Shown here one piece after another: positions 34,032 to 42,790 of a stretch of DNA of 64,000 nt. Each line of letters opens with the position of its first letter. Positions within the stretch are counted from its first letter, which is position 1. The translations under genes and the position numbers were made by a program. The notes under the pieces were generated by a model that saw only the letters and a list, made by a program, of their open reading frames with translations, did no database searches and was not told where the DNA came from. The stretch comes from Bog-473 sp963706555. GTDB taxonomy: Bacteria > Actinomycetota > Acidimicrobiia > Acidimicrobiales > RAAP-2. The stretch spans positions 2,914,001 to 2,978,000 of the forward strand of contig OY970164.1 in NCBI GenBank assembly GCA_963706555.1, written 5' to 3'.

Positions 34032-35018
34032 TCAGGATTCGACGTGGGCACCCAGGAAGCGACGGAGCTCGTCGGTCAGCTCTTCGTCCTCCGGGGCGCC
34101 GAAGAACCCACCGTGGGGCATGGCCTCGAAGACGTGCAGTTCGGCGTCGACTCCACCCGCACGAAGCTTGCGATGCATCCGAACCGCGTTGGACAAGAAC
34201 AGGTCGCGCGTGCCGGCCTGGAGGAAGGTCGGTGGGAACGGAGGGGTGAGGTCACCGAAAAGCGGCGAGAGGTAGGGATGTCGGAGGTCATGGTCACCGG
34301 CGTACAGGGCAATGGAGTCGGCCAGACTTGCGGTCAGCACGCAATCAATTCCCAGATTCGTCTGGAAAGAGTCGCCGGACTCGGTCAGGTCGACCTCCGG
34401 CGTCAGCAACACGAGTGCGACGGGGAGGGGTAGTCCTTCGTCTCGCGCGCGCAACATCAGGGCGGCGGCCAGATTCCCACCTGCGGAACCCCCGCCCACG
34501 ACGATCTGTTCCGGGCGCCGAACGTCGAGCAGGCCTCGATACACGGCGAGGACGTCATCCAGCGCAGCAGGGTAGGGATTGTCGGGCGGCATCCGATAAT
34601 CAACGGACCATGTCTGCATCCGCACCTGGGCCGCCATCCTCCGTGCCATCACTTCGCACGCCTTGCCGCTGCCCATCACCAGTGAGCCGCCGTGGATGTC
34701 CATGTAGATCGGCCGATCGTCGCGCTCGTTCACTCCCTCAGGAGTAACCACGAAAACGGGTACCCCTCCGATTGATCTGGATTCCACGGACGACGGGAGC
34801 TGCTCGGCTTGTGGACCCATCACGGCGACGAGCAACTCGTCGGTTTCCTTGATTCTGGCGCGCCAACCTGCGATATCGCCTGGATCGATTGGGTCGGCGC
34901 TGCCGCCGAACATGTCCATGCCGAGAAACCCCTGCGCCTGTTCGCTGAGAGATGTCGGCACCGGGATGAACCGGCTCACCTCACGCCCGACCGCACCTTC
35001 ATTGACATCTCGAGACAT
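34032..35018 (-). CDS. Alpha/beta hydrolase, hormone-sensitive-lipase-type esterase
   Basis: A 328-residue alpha/beta hydrolase of the HSL/acetyl-esterase type. The oxyanion HGGS (DIHGGSLV, about 105-112) replaces the usual HGGG; the nucleophile elbow is GGGSAGGN, where GDSAGG is usual, with Ser kept; the acid/His pair lies in the last third (AGTRDLFL; EAMPHGGF). It would hydrolyse short-chain carboxylic esters. ATG at 35018 is used. The gene lies 120 bases downstream of a CoA ligase on the same strand (ligase first), so de-esterification before activation of the released acid is a reasonable guess. Confidence 0.85.
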   Translation of the reverse strand: MSRDVNEGAVGREVSRFIPVPTSLSEQAQGFLGMDMFGGSADPIDPGDIAGWRARIKETDELLVAVMGPQAEQLPSSVESRSIGGVPVFVVTPEGVNERDDRPIYMDIHGGSLVMGSGKACEVMARRMAAQVRMQTWSVDYRMPPDNPYPAALDDVLAVYRGLLDVRRPEQIVVGGGSAGGNLAAALMLRARDEGLPLPVALVLLTPEVDLTESGDSFQTNLGIDCVLTASLADSIALYAGDHDLRHPYLSPLFGDLTPPFPPTFLQAGTRDLFLSNAVRMHRKLRAGGVDAELHVFEAMPHGGFFGAPEDEELTDELRRFLGAHVES

Positions 35019-35138
35019 CCGCCGCTCCCCTCACGTGCACGCCATTCGTGTGTCCACGGTACTGGGGTGCAAGGAGGCCGTGTCGGAACGCGTGCCGGCT
35101 CCTGAACATGCGGAAGCCGGGCCATCACGCATGAGCAG

Positions 35139-36725
35139 CTAGTTCTGCGCTCCCGTTTGCGGGGCATCGAGGTCGAGTCCTTCGACCATTTCCTGCACCT
35201 TGCCCAGGATCACCTTGCCCATCGCATTGCGCGGCAACGAGCGGATGAGGAAGGCCTCCGGGACCTTGTAGCGGGCCAGATTCGTGCGACAGTACGAGCG
35301 GAGGGCGTCGGTGTCGAGGTCGGTGCCACTCTGCGTGAGACCGTCCAGCTCGACCACGGCGGCGACGCGGGCCCCGAGCCGGTCGTCGGGGACACCCACG
35401 ACGCAGCTGGCGGCGATACCGGGAAATTCGTTGATGATGCGCTCGACTTCGGCCGGGTAGACGTTGGCGCCGCCTCGCAGGATCAGCGACTGGTGGCGAT
35501 CCTGCACATGCAGGTACCCGTCGGCGTCGATGAATCCCACGTCGCCGGTGTGGAGCATTCCGTTGCGCAGGGTGTGCGAACTTGCGGCCTCGTTGTGCCA
35601 ATACCCCAGCATCAGGTGGTAGAGAGCACAAAGCGCGGGATCTTGCGAGGGGCCGAGGCAGATCTCACCCGATGTCCCGATCGGCAGCTCGACGTCGTTC
35701 TCGTCGACGATATGCATCGCGAGGTGGGGGAGGGGGAGCCCGCTCGCCTCGGCACTGATCTCTTGCCCCACGGGCACGATCGCGACGAGCGTCGGGACCT
35801 CGGTCTGGCCGTAGGTCGACGATGCGAGGAGTCCGAACTTCTTCGTGAAGCGGTCTTTGGTGGCCTGCGGGCAGTGACTCCCGCCACTCCAGACGTCGCG
35901 CAGCGTCTGCAATGAATCCGGCGCGACCTCGTCGTTGGTGGCCAAGCCGTAGAGCATGGCGGGAGCGCCGTTCCACACGGTGGCACGTTCCTGCACGATC
36001 CATTCTGCGATGCCGACGGGATCGACGCGGTCCATGACGATGGCCGTCCCGCCGCATTGCGGGACGAGCAGCGTCGAGAGGACCTGCAGGTTCAGGATGG
36101 TCAACGGGAAGCAATCGGCTTTCCTGAGTTCATGGTCGAAGCCGCGGGCGCGGATGATCATCCTTCCCGGGACCATCAAGTTGTGCTGGGAATGCACGGC
36201 TCCCTTCGGGAACCCGGTGGTACCGCTGGTGTAGGCGATGGCGGCAGGAGCGAGCGGATCGGGGAGAGGGGGCGTCCATGAGGGCTCTTCGGCCAGGAGC
36301 GCGGACCACTCCGAGCCCGGCGAGCCATCGACGGTGAGGCACCGCGTCACCGCGTGCTCGGCCTTCGTCCCCCGCACTTGCGCCACCATGGCGTCCTCAC
36401 CGACAAAGAAAGCAGCTTCGCTGTTCGCCAGGAGGTATGCCTTCTCGGGGGCCGCCAATGCCCGGTTCACGCCCACCCAGATCACCCCGAGCCGCATGGC
36501 GGCATGGAAGAGCGCGACAAGGGGGAGGTCATTGACCAGCGAGACGCCGAGTCGATCCCCTGGCCGTACCCCCGCTGCGATGAGCGCATGCAGATGTCGG
36601 TCGGCAAGCTCGTCGAGTTGCCGATAGGTGAGGCGCCCGCCACGAGCCACGGTTGCTTCGTGGTCGGGCCAGTTCGCCAACGCGTCGGCGAGCACATCAA
36701 CCGCACTGAACGGGGCCTCGCCCAT
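35139..36725 (-). CDS. ANL-family acyl-CoA synthetase
   Basis: A CoA ligase of 528 residues with AYTSGTTGFPKGAVHS (about 175-190), STYGQTEV, GMLHTGDVGFIDADG with the ribose Asp, LRGGANVYPAEVE (A8-like hinge region) and a normal catalytic-lysine motif RNAMGKVI near the C-terminus. Substrate unknown; the N-terminal LTYRQLDELADR pattern resembles medium- or long-chain and aromatic acid ligases. ATG at 36725 is chosen; a TTG immediately before it is also in frame. GGGGCGG lies upstream. It diverges from the operon at 36903 across a spacer with an AT-rich element at 36841. Confidence 0.88.
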   Translation of the reverse strand: MGEAPFSAVDVLADALANWPDHEATVARGGRLTYRQLDELADRHLHALIAAGVRPGDRLGVSLVNDLPLVALFHAAMRLGVIWVGVNRALAAPEKAYLLANSEAAFFVGEDAMVAQVRGTKAEHAVTRCLTVDGSPGSEWSALLAEEPSWTPPLPDPLAPAAIAYTSGTTGFPKGAVHSQHNLMVPGRMIIRARGFDHELRKADCFPLTILNLQVLSTLLVPQCGGTAIVMDRVDPVGIAEWIVQERATVWNGAPAMLYGLATNDEVAPDSLQTLRDVWSGGSHCPQATKDRFTKKFGLLASSTYGQTEVPTLVAIVPVGQEISAEASGLPLPHLAMHIVDENDVELPIGTSGEICLGPSQDPALCALYHLMLGYWHNEAASSHTLRNGMLHTGDVGFIDADGYLHVQDRHQSLILRGGANVYPAEVERIINEFPGIAASCVVGVPDDRLGARVAAVVELDGLTQSGTDLDTDALRSYCRTNLARYKVPEAFLIRSLPRNAMGKVILGKVQEMVEGLDLDAPQTGAQN

Positions 36726-36840
36726 CAATCCGCCCCGTCTCGATTTCCGCCGCGGACCTCGGCGGCCCGGGCGTGTTGCTCCTCGAGGGTCAGCTCGGGT
36801 CCGGAGGGTTGATCCACTTCACGTTCGGCCGTACGCATGC

Positions 36841-36858
36841 GCTATAATCATAATGATG
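36841..36858. promoter_or_regulatory. AT-rich palindromic element in divergent spacer (3)
   Basis: GCTATAATCATAATGATG: ATCAT and ATGAT arms around a single A at 36852 make a perfect 5+1+5 palindrome; TATAAT at its left could be a -10 box. It lies 45 bases before the GTG of the orphan gamma subunit and about 115 bases upstream of the divergent CoA ligase. The ATCAT/ATGAT arms match those at 17253-17271. Confidence 0.5.
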
Positions 36859-36902
36859 AAGATTTTGCTCGAAGGCCCATTTCACGGGGAAATTATCTCC
36901 TA

Positions 36903-37478
36903 GTGGAGCACGCCGTTCTCCTCACCGGTATCGGTGGCCAGGGCGTGCAACTCGCCGCACGAACGTTGGCCGTCGCTGCCGTCAAGTCTGACCTCGAAGT
37001 GATGGTCTTCGGCGACTACGGCGGTCTCATGCGTGGTGGGAACACCGATGCCACGATCGTCATCGGCGACGATCCACTCCGTTCGCCGCCGACCGTGGCT
37101 TGGGCGTCGATGGCGCTCGTGATGCATCACGAGTACTGGCCGGGAGTGCGCGACCGCCTCGTTCCTGGTTCGATCGTCGTGATCGACCGGTCGGTCTTCA
37201 AGGGGGAGATCGGCTTGCCCGCCGTGATCGAGGTCGAGGCAACGGCAGTGGCGACTGAAATGGGGAACAGCCGTGGTGGTTCGATGGTCGCGCTGGGCGC
37301 TTTGGCTGCCGCCACCGGCCTTCTCGATCTGGCGCAGCTGTCCCAGGCGGCCTTCGAGGTCTTGCCGCCCTACCGTGCGGAGCACGCACAGGCGAACGCC
37401 GATGCATTGGCGGCCGGGTTCGGACTGATCGAGCAGCCGGCTGCGAGCTTGTGGTCGACAAGCGCTCTCGCGCAATAG
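36903..37478 (+). CDS. 2-oxoacid:acceptor oxidoreductase gamma-subunit domain protein (orphan)
   Basis: A 191-residue protein matching the gamma domain of pyruvate/ketoisovalerate/indolepyruvate ferredoxin oxidoreductases: LLTGIGGQGVQLAARTLA at the N-terminus, DYGGLMRGGNTDATI, and ALGALAAATGLL in the middle. In the complete enzyme this domain contributes to CoA binding or inter-subunit contact, while alpha and beta subunits carry thiamine diphosphate and clusters. No alpha, beta or delta subunit is encoded nearby. GTG at 36903 has GGGGAA about 14 bases upstream; an upstream ATG at 36837 would run through the AT-rich element and lacks family similarity. A CoA ligase follows 19 bases downstream. 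Confidence 0.82.
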   Translation: MEHAVLLTGIGGQGVQLAARTLAVAAVKSDLEVMVFGDYGGLMRGGNTDATIVIGDDPLRSPPTVAWASMALVMHHEYWPGVRDRLVPGSIVVIDRSVFKGEIGLPAVIEVEATAVATEMGNSRGGSMVALGALAAATGLLDLAQLSQAAFEVLPPYRAEHAQANADALAAGFGLIEQPAASLWSTSALAQ

Positions 37479-37497
37479 GGCACGCGGTGATTCGACG

Positions 37498-38982
37498 ATG
37501 AGCAACGTGGAACCGATTTCCTACGGCCGCCGCCTCTCGCAGATGGCCGCCGAGCGTCCCGAGGACAGCGCCTTCGTCTTCGTGGAGCAGAGCGGGACCG
37601 AGCACGACGTCAGTTGGCGGGAGCTCGACGAGGCTTCGAATCGGGTCACCCGGCTCCTCGAGAGCCATGGTGTGGGCCAGGGCTCGACGGTGGTCACCGC
37701 CCTACCGAACTCCGTGGCCCATGTCGTGGCCATGTACGGCGCATGGAAGGCGGGCGCCTGCGTCCTGCCGTTACGGTGGGACCTCCCTGAATGGGAGCGC
37801 GAGCGTGTCCTCGACGTTGCCCGGCCGACTGTCGTGATCGGCGACTGGGAGGGTGTGACCAGCGCGCCCGTTCTGCACAGCTCCGTGCTCGACGCCTCGG
37901 AGTACTCGTCGGATCCCGTGCCCGACCGTGTGCCACGTCCTGCCAAGGCGATCGCCACCTCGGGATCGACCGGGACACCGAAGATCATCGTCCTGCGCGG
38001 CCCTGGCGAGTCGGTTCCCGGGGAGAGCCAGGGCGCCGCCGGTCAGTTCCTCGGACACCACGACGGGCAGGTCCAGCTGGTGCCGGCGCCGCTCTACCAT
38101 GCCAACGGTTTCTACGTGCTGCAGTTCGGCCTATTCGGGGCGCAGAAGATCATCCTCATGGAGCGGTTCGTCGCTGATCTGGCCCTCCAGCTCATCGAGC
38201 GGCACCGGGTCAACACCTTTTGCGGTGTCACCATCATGTTCCAGCGCATGGCACGCGAGCCCGAGGTCGAGAAGCGCGATCTCTCGTCGCTCGAATCGGT
38301 ACTGCACGGGGGAGCGCCATTGCCCGAGTGGGTGGCGCGCAAGTGGATCGAACTGGTCGGGCCGTCGCACTTCTTCGTCTCGTACGGGTCGTCCGAGAAC
38401 GCAGGCATTGCAATGGCCAACGGCGTGCAGTGGCTCGAGCATCCGGGGACGGTCGGCCATCCGTTCAACACGGAGGCGCTGGTCGTCGACGACGACGGGA
38501 ACCAGCTCCCTGCGGGTGAAGTGGGCGAGGTCTATCTCCGTTGGGTCGGACAGACCGAGACGAGCTTCGAATATTCAGGACAGGTCAAGGCCAAGAGGAA
38601 TGCAGAGGGCTTTTCGAGCCTCGGCGACCTTGGTTGGCTCGACGACGACGGCTTCCTCTTTCTGGCGGACCGGCGCACGGACATGATCATCACAGGCGGG
38701 GCCAACGTCTACCCCGCAGAAGTGGAGGCGGCGCTGTCCGAGCACAGCGACGTCGTCGATTGTGCGGTGGTCGGCCTACCCGATCCGGAGTGGGGGAGCC
38801 GGGTGCACGCCATTGTCCAGCTTCGCAGCGGGGCGACGGCGACGGCCGATGATCTGCGGGCGCACTGCCGTCAACGGGTTGCCCCCTACAAGGTCCCGAA
38901 GACCTTCGAGTTCACTGAACTGCTCCCGCGCAGCGCTGCGGGAAAGTTGCGGCGCTCGGCGCTCGGCACCCCCGCATCCTGA
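37498..38982 (+). CDS. ANL-family CoA ligase, bile-acid-CoA-ligase-like
   Basis: A 494-residue CoA ligase. The phosphate loop is ATSGSTGTPKIIV (about 158-170), with Ile-Ile where GxV is usual; SYGSSENAG is the A5-like motif; FSSLGDLGWLDDDG keeps Asp; ITGGANVYPAEVE is the hinge; and RSAAGKLRR carries the catalytic lysine. The pattern LRWDLPEWERERVLD and the SSEN motif resemble BaiB-type ligases that activate steroid side-chain or alicyclic acids. ATG at 37498 is 19 bases after the orphan gamma subunit. Similarity in overall layout only; the substrate claim is inference. Confidence 0.86.
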   Translation: MSNVEPISYGRRLSQMAAERPEDSAFVFVEQSGTEHDVSWRELDEASNRVTRLLESHGVGQGSTVVTALPNSVAHVVAMYGAWKAGACVLPLRWDLPEWERERVLDVARPTVVIGDWEGVTSAPVLHSSVLDASEYSSDPVPDRVPRPAKAIATSGSTGTPKIIVLRGPGESVPGESQGAAGQFLGHHDGQVQLVPAPLYHANGFYVLQFGLFGAQKIILMERFVADLALQLIERHRVNTFCGVTIMFQRMAREPEVEKRDLSSLESVLHGGAPLPEWVARKWIELVGPSHFFVSYGSSENAGIAMANGVQWLEHPGTVGHPFNTEALVVDDDGNQLPAGEVGEVYLRWVGQTETSFEYSGQVKAKRNAEGFSSLGDLGWLDDDGFLFLADRRTDMIITGGANVYPAEVEAALSEHSDVVDCAVVGLPDPEWGSRVHAIVQLRSGATATADDLRAHCRQRVAPYKVPKTFEFTELLPRSAAGKLRRSALGTPAS

Positions 38983-39096
38983 TTTTCCGGGGCATTTGCT
39001 TCCAGGTCAGCGGCGTGCTCGCCCGAGGGTCCTGCTGTTTTTCCATGGACGAACGCAGGTCGAGGACGCGCTTGACGCAGGTGGGGTCCGCTGCCA

Positions 39097-39118
39097 AGAT
39101 CATGACAATTATTGATCT
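39097..39118. promoter_or_regulatory. Inverted repeat upstream of the M24 pair (4)
   Basis: AGATCA (39097-39102), ten bases, TGATCT (39113-39118) form a 6-bp perfect inverted repeat, with a smaller palindrome CAAT-T-ATTG (39106-39114) inside. It is the only A/T-rich patch in the 38983-39163 spacer and lies about 46 bases before the first M24 gene, a good operator position. Confidence 0.45.
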
Positions 39119-39163
39119 CTTAGCGGCGTCATCGGCCGCGGGAGCGTCGCGAAAGTAGGTCGC

Positions 39164-40051
39164 ATGGGGCATCTGGAGCGATTACAGGCCGGCATGCAAC
39201 GCGGAGGCTTCGATGCATTGTTGCTCGGCGGGGAATCGGCAGGTCAGTTCGCTGCGGGCCATTCCCGGATCGGTGTGCATATGCCCGGTTGGCCGATCCC
39301 GGTGGCCTTCGTCCCGGCATCGGGGTTGCCCCACATCGTGACTGCGGATCCCGACGGTGCGGTTGCGCTCGACGGCGACCACGTGCACGGGATGATGTGG
39401 AATCCCGAGACGCTCGTCAGCGAGCTCGCTCGATGGCTCGAGGGAGCTTCGGGGCTTCGTATCGGTACGGACTCGCTCTCGCCGGGCGGTTTCGCCCTCA
39501 TAGAGGCAGCCGCGCCCGGCAGCACGATTGTCGACGCGACCAGATTGTTGGCCGAAGTGATGCTGACGAAGACGCCGGAGGAAGTCACGGCGCTCGGCGA
39601 GCTCTGTGCGTTCGTTACGGCCGCCGCCGAGGAAGGGAGGCGCGGCGGGCGAGCAGCCATGCTGCGCGCCCTGCATGGCGCGTTCCTCGTGTCCTATCCC
39701 CAGGTCTCGGACCGCGCCGTCAAGGTGGCGGTGCGCAAAGGGGGCTTCATCGGTGAGGCCCGCCTCGGGCCCGGCGATCCGGGACGAGGGGAACAGGCGG
39801 TCGGGTGCTTGCGCGCTGGTTCACTTTCCTCGGATGTTGCAGCTGCGCTCCCGCCCGGGGTGGAGGTCGTCGGCATCGGGTGGGGGTACGAGGCACCCTT
39901 GCTGCGCGACGGTTGGGCCACTCCTGAGGATCTTGTCCTCCAGCCTGGCGCGGTGTTGGGCGTGCGCTGGGACAGCTGCGGGGTCACGGTGGCACTCGAC
40001 GACGAGGGTGCCCGCTTCCTCGGACCCTCACCGAAAGAGGTGGCACGATGA
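39164..40051 (+). CDS. Degenerate M24 (creatinase/aminopeptidase-fold) protein
   Basis: A 295-residue protein related to the M24 family. Residues 1-130 look like the creatinase N-terminal domain (LQAGMQRGGFDALLLGG; DSLSPGGFALIEAA), then LAEVMLTKTPEEVTALGELCAF begins the pita-bread domain. The metal ligands of M24 (Asp, Asp, His, Glu, Glu) are absent: the Asp-Asp strand is missing and the HG(I/V)G and EP motifs read VGIGWGYEAP and GVRWDSCG. It is therefore probably non-catalytic. ATG at 39164 in the unit after the 39097 palindrome. Its stop overlaps the ATG of an intact M24 paralogue, suggesting a heteromer of active and inactive subunits. Confidence 0.75.
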   Translation: MGHLERLQAGMQRGGFDALLLGGESAGQFAAGHSRIGVHMPGWPIPVAFVPASGLPHIVTADPDGAVALDGDHVHGMMWNPETLVSELARWLEGASGLRIGTDSLSPGGFALIEAAAPGSTIVDATRLLAEVMLTKTPEEVTALGELCAFVTAAAEEGRRGGRAAMLRALHGAFLVSYPQVSDRAVKVAVRKGGFIGEARLGPGDPGRGEQAVGCLRAGSLSSDVAAALPPGVEVVGIGWGYEAPLLRDGWATPEDLVLQPGAVLGVRWDSCGVTVALDDEGARFLGPSPKEVAR

Positions 40052-41178
40052 TCGAGCTCGACGAGCCGGAACTGCTGGCACCGCGTAGGAGCCGGGTGGT
40101 CCAGGCGGCAGACATGTTGGGCGTCGACGGCTGGTTGCTCACGACGTCGCACGCGGTGCGGACCGTGTCGGGCGCCTGGTGTGACGACGTGGATCTCTTC
40201 GGCGAGTGGGCGTCACCGATCGTTGCCGTCGGGAGCACCGTCCTGAGCCCGGGCCGCCCCCCCAGCGATCCCCGGCTCATCGACCAGGTCATCGACCTGC
40301 TCCCGGTGCGGGGCACGATCGCCGTCGACCGGTTGGGACCGCTCGCGCTGGAGCGCTTGGCCGAACTCCGCCCCGAGCTCGTCGTGCAGGACGCGGCGAT
40401 GCTGCTCGGCGCGGCCAAGGTGCCGCGTGCACAGATCGAGATTGACGTGCTGGTCGAGGCGCATCGCCGCACCGAGGCGGTGCTGTTGTCCATGGCCGAT
40501 CTCGTCGTCCCCGGCGTTTCGGAGCGTGACCTCACCTCGGAGTTCACTGTGCGCGCGGCGGAGAGCGGCCTTGACCGGATGCACCTCGACACGGTCTTCA
40601 GCGTGCTGCCCAAGGACGAAGCCCACGCGCCGTGGGCCCGCGGGTCGTGGGAGGGACGATCCCCCTACCGGGAGCTGACGACGGATCGGGTCCTGGTCGA
40701 GGGGGACCACGTGGCGTTCGACGCGGGTGTGGGCTTCAAGGGGTACACGGCCGATGTCGGATGGACCCTCCTCGCCAGCACCGACGGACCCAATGCGGCG
40801 GAGGTCGCCCTGGCCTCGACGTGGGACGAGGTGGCTCGTCGCGTCGTCGATGCCGCCAAGCCTGGTGTCACCGCGTCCGAGCTACGAGCGGCCGCACTTG
40901 ACGGCTGGGATCCGAACCGGCCCTTTCCGTGGCCTTACCCGCTCTACGTGGCCCATGGAGTGGGCACCGAGCTCGCCGAGCCCCCGTTTTCCGGCGCGGA
41001 CTTCGCACCGGAAGCAGAAGCAGCGATGGTGCTCGTCGAGGGCAATGTCCTCATGATTGAGCCGTACATCTGGGAAGCGGGCGTCGGCGGGTATCGCGCC
41101 GAGTACTGCGCCGTTGTCGGCGCGACGGGAACCGAAATTGCGAGCTCCCTTCCCTACGGTCGGTGGCCCGGCCACTGA
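40048..41178 (+). CDS. M24 family metallohydrolase (creatinase/Xaa-Pro peptidase-like)
   Basis: A 376-residue protein with the full M24 metal set: D225 (AFDAGVG), D236 (TADVGW), H303 (VAHGVGTE), E338 (MIEPYI) and E352 (YRAEYC). Residues 1-150 form the creatinase-type N-terminal domain. M24 members include proline peptidases, creatinase and the DMSP lyase DddP, so hydrolysis of an amide or a C-N or C-S lyase reaction are all open. ATG at 40048 overlaps the previous stop by four bases (ATGA). A flavin monooxygenase follows after 69 bases. Both M24 genes have similar N-terminal domains, consistent with duplication. Confidence 0.85.
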   Translation: MIELDEPELLAPRRSRVVQAADMLGVDGWLLTTSHAVRTVSGAWCDDVDLFGEWASPIVAVGSTVLSPGRPPSDPRLIDQVIDLLPVRGTIAVDRLGPLALERLAELRPELVVQDAAMLLGAAKVPRAQIEIDVLVEAHRRTEAVLLSMADLVVPGVSERDLTSEFTVRAAESGLDRMHLDTVFSVLPKDEAHAPWARGSWEGRSPYRELTTDRVLVEGDHVAFDAGVGFKGYTADVGWTLLASTDGPNAAEVALASTWDEVARRVVDAAKPGVTASELRAAALDGWDPNRPFPWPYPLYVAHGVGTELAEPPFSGADFAPEAEAAMVLVEGNVLMIEPYIWEAGVGGYRAEYCAVVGATGTEIASSLPYGRWPGH

Positions 41179-41247
41179 GAGTGTTCACACCGCGGAGAGC
41201 GACCGCGTCCGCACGTGGAGTGCCGAGACAATTGGGGGGCGACATTG

Positions 41248-42786
41248 GTGAAGAAGACCGCACAAGAGCTGTTCGGGCCGGCGGGGACGCCGAAGGTGAT
41301 CGTGATCGGCGCTGGACTTGGCGGTATCGCGGCGGGCGTCAAACTCAAAAAAGCGGGGATCCACACTTTCGTGATCTACGAGAGGTCGTCGTCGGTCGGA
41401 GGCACCTGGTGGGATAACCGATATCCCGGATGTGAGGTCGATGTCGGCTCGTACCTGTACTCCTACTCGTTCAAGCAGGGTTTCCCGTGGACCAGGACAC
41501 ACGCCAAGCAGCCAGAGATCCTGAGGTACATCGAAGAGGTGGTCGACGGCTACGCCTTGCGTGAACACATCCGGCTGGGTACTGGCGTCCAGAGCGCGAC
41601 CTGGGACGAAGATCGACACATCTACCGTGTGACGCTGGCAAATGGCGATGTCGAGGAGTGCAACGTGCTGATAAGCGCTGTGGGTTTCCTCAATACGCCC
41701 CGTTATCCCGACTGGCCCGGGCTCGGGCAATTCGAGGGTCCGAAGTTCCACACGTTCCGTTGGGAGCACGAGCACGATCTCACCGCGAAGGTGGTTGCCA
41801 TCGTCGGCACGGGGTCCACCTCGACCCAGATCGTGCCCGTCATCGCGCCGTTCGTGGATCACTTGTACGTGTTCCAGAGGGAGCCGGGCTGGATCATCCC
41901 CAAAGGGGATCAGGACTACTCGCAAGAACAGCTCATGAGATTTCGCCGACCCGTGGCCCGGCGGCGCGAGCGTATCCGGCTGTACACCTGGCTCGAGATG
42001 GCCAACTTCCGACGAGCGATCCATCGTCCGGGAACGAAGGTCAACGCGAACCTTGAAAACATCTGCCGGGGGTTCATCGAGTCAGAATTGGCCGATCGCC
42101 CGGACCTGCGCCAGGCGGTCACTCCGAGCTATCCCTTCCCCGGGAAGCGTCCCATCTTCAATCAGACCTACTTCGGCGCATTGAAACGGGAGAACGTGTC
42201 ACTCATTCCGCAGGCGGTGACCCGGGTGACACCAAAGGGGGTCGTCGATGCCGAAGGTGTCGAGCGCGAGATCGATGTCCTCGTCATGGCGACTGGATTT
42301 CAGCCGACGAACTATCTGGCGTCGGTCGAGGTGGTCGGGCGAGAGGGGCGCTCGTTGCACGAGACGTGGAACGGCGAGCCTGAGGCCTTCCTCGGGCTGA
42401 CCGTCCCTGGGTTCCCCAACTTCTACATGCTGTATGGCCCCAACACCAACGGTGGCGAGATCATCAGCTTCCTCGAGCACCAATCGTCGTACGCCGTGCG
42501 CGCGATCCGGCGGATGAAGCGCGAAGGCCTGACGGCTATCGAGGTGCGCCCCTCGGTGTTCCGTGCCTACAACCGCTGGATGCAACGCACCATGAAGGGC
42601 ACGGCATGGGTCGTGAGCAACAACTACTACAAGGCAGCGACGGGCAAGATCGTCACGCAGTGGCCGTATGGAGCGCTCTTCTACATGTTCCTTACCAACG
42701 TCTCGGGGCGCGTCTCCTCGACGGCACGCCGCGCCAGAGGCTCGTCCCGCGCTGAGGCGGCCCAGGAGCGCACTGCCGCCGCCTGA
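41248..42786 (+). CDS. Flavin-dependent Baeyer-Villiger-type monooxygenase
   Basis: A 512-residue class B flavoprotein monooxygenase. First FAD-binding GAGLGG starts at Gly21, the Baeyer-Villiger fingerprint FxGxxxHxxxW is seen exactly as FEGPKFHTFRW (162-172), and the NADPH-binding GTGSTSTQ begins at Gly187. ATGFQPTNYL and GFPNFYMLYGPNTN are typical C-terminal motifs. It would insert oxygen beside a ketone, giving an ester or lactone. GTG at 41248 has GGGGGGC upstream with correct spacing; GTG at 41215 and TTG at 41245 are alternatives. It ends four bases from a convergent KstD-like flavoprotein, a plausible partner for cyclic ketones. Confidence 0.91.
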   Translation: MKKTAQELFGPAGTPKVIVIGAGLGGIAAGVKLKKAGIHTFVIYERSSSVGGTWWDNRYPGCEVDVGSYLYSYSFKQGFPWTRTHAKQPEILRYIEEVVDGYALREHIRLGTGVQSATWDEDRHIYRVTLANGDVEECNVLISAVGFLNTPRYPDWPGLGQFEGPKFHTFRWEHEHDLTAKVVAIVGTGSTSTQIVPVIAPFVDHLYVFQREPGWIIPKGDQDYSQEQLMRFRRPVARRRERIRLYTWLEMANFRRAIHRPGTKVNANLENICRGFIESELADRPDLRQAVTPSYPFPGKRPIFNQTYFGALKRENVSLIPQAVTRVTPKGVVDAEGVEREIDVLVMATGFQPTNYLASVEVVGREGRSLHETWNGEPEAFLGLTVPGFPNFYMLYGPNTNGGEIISFLEHQSSYAVRAIRRMKREGLTAIEVRPSVFRAYNRWMQRTMKGTAWVVSNNYYKAATGKIVTQWPYGALFYMFLTNVSGRVSSTARRARGSSRAEAAQERTAAA

Positions 42787-42790
42787 GGGC

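Noticed and set aside
36837..36902. ATG at 36837 as start of the gamma-subunit gene
   Set aside because: It would encode the AT-rich promoter element; family similarity begins at the GTG at 36903.
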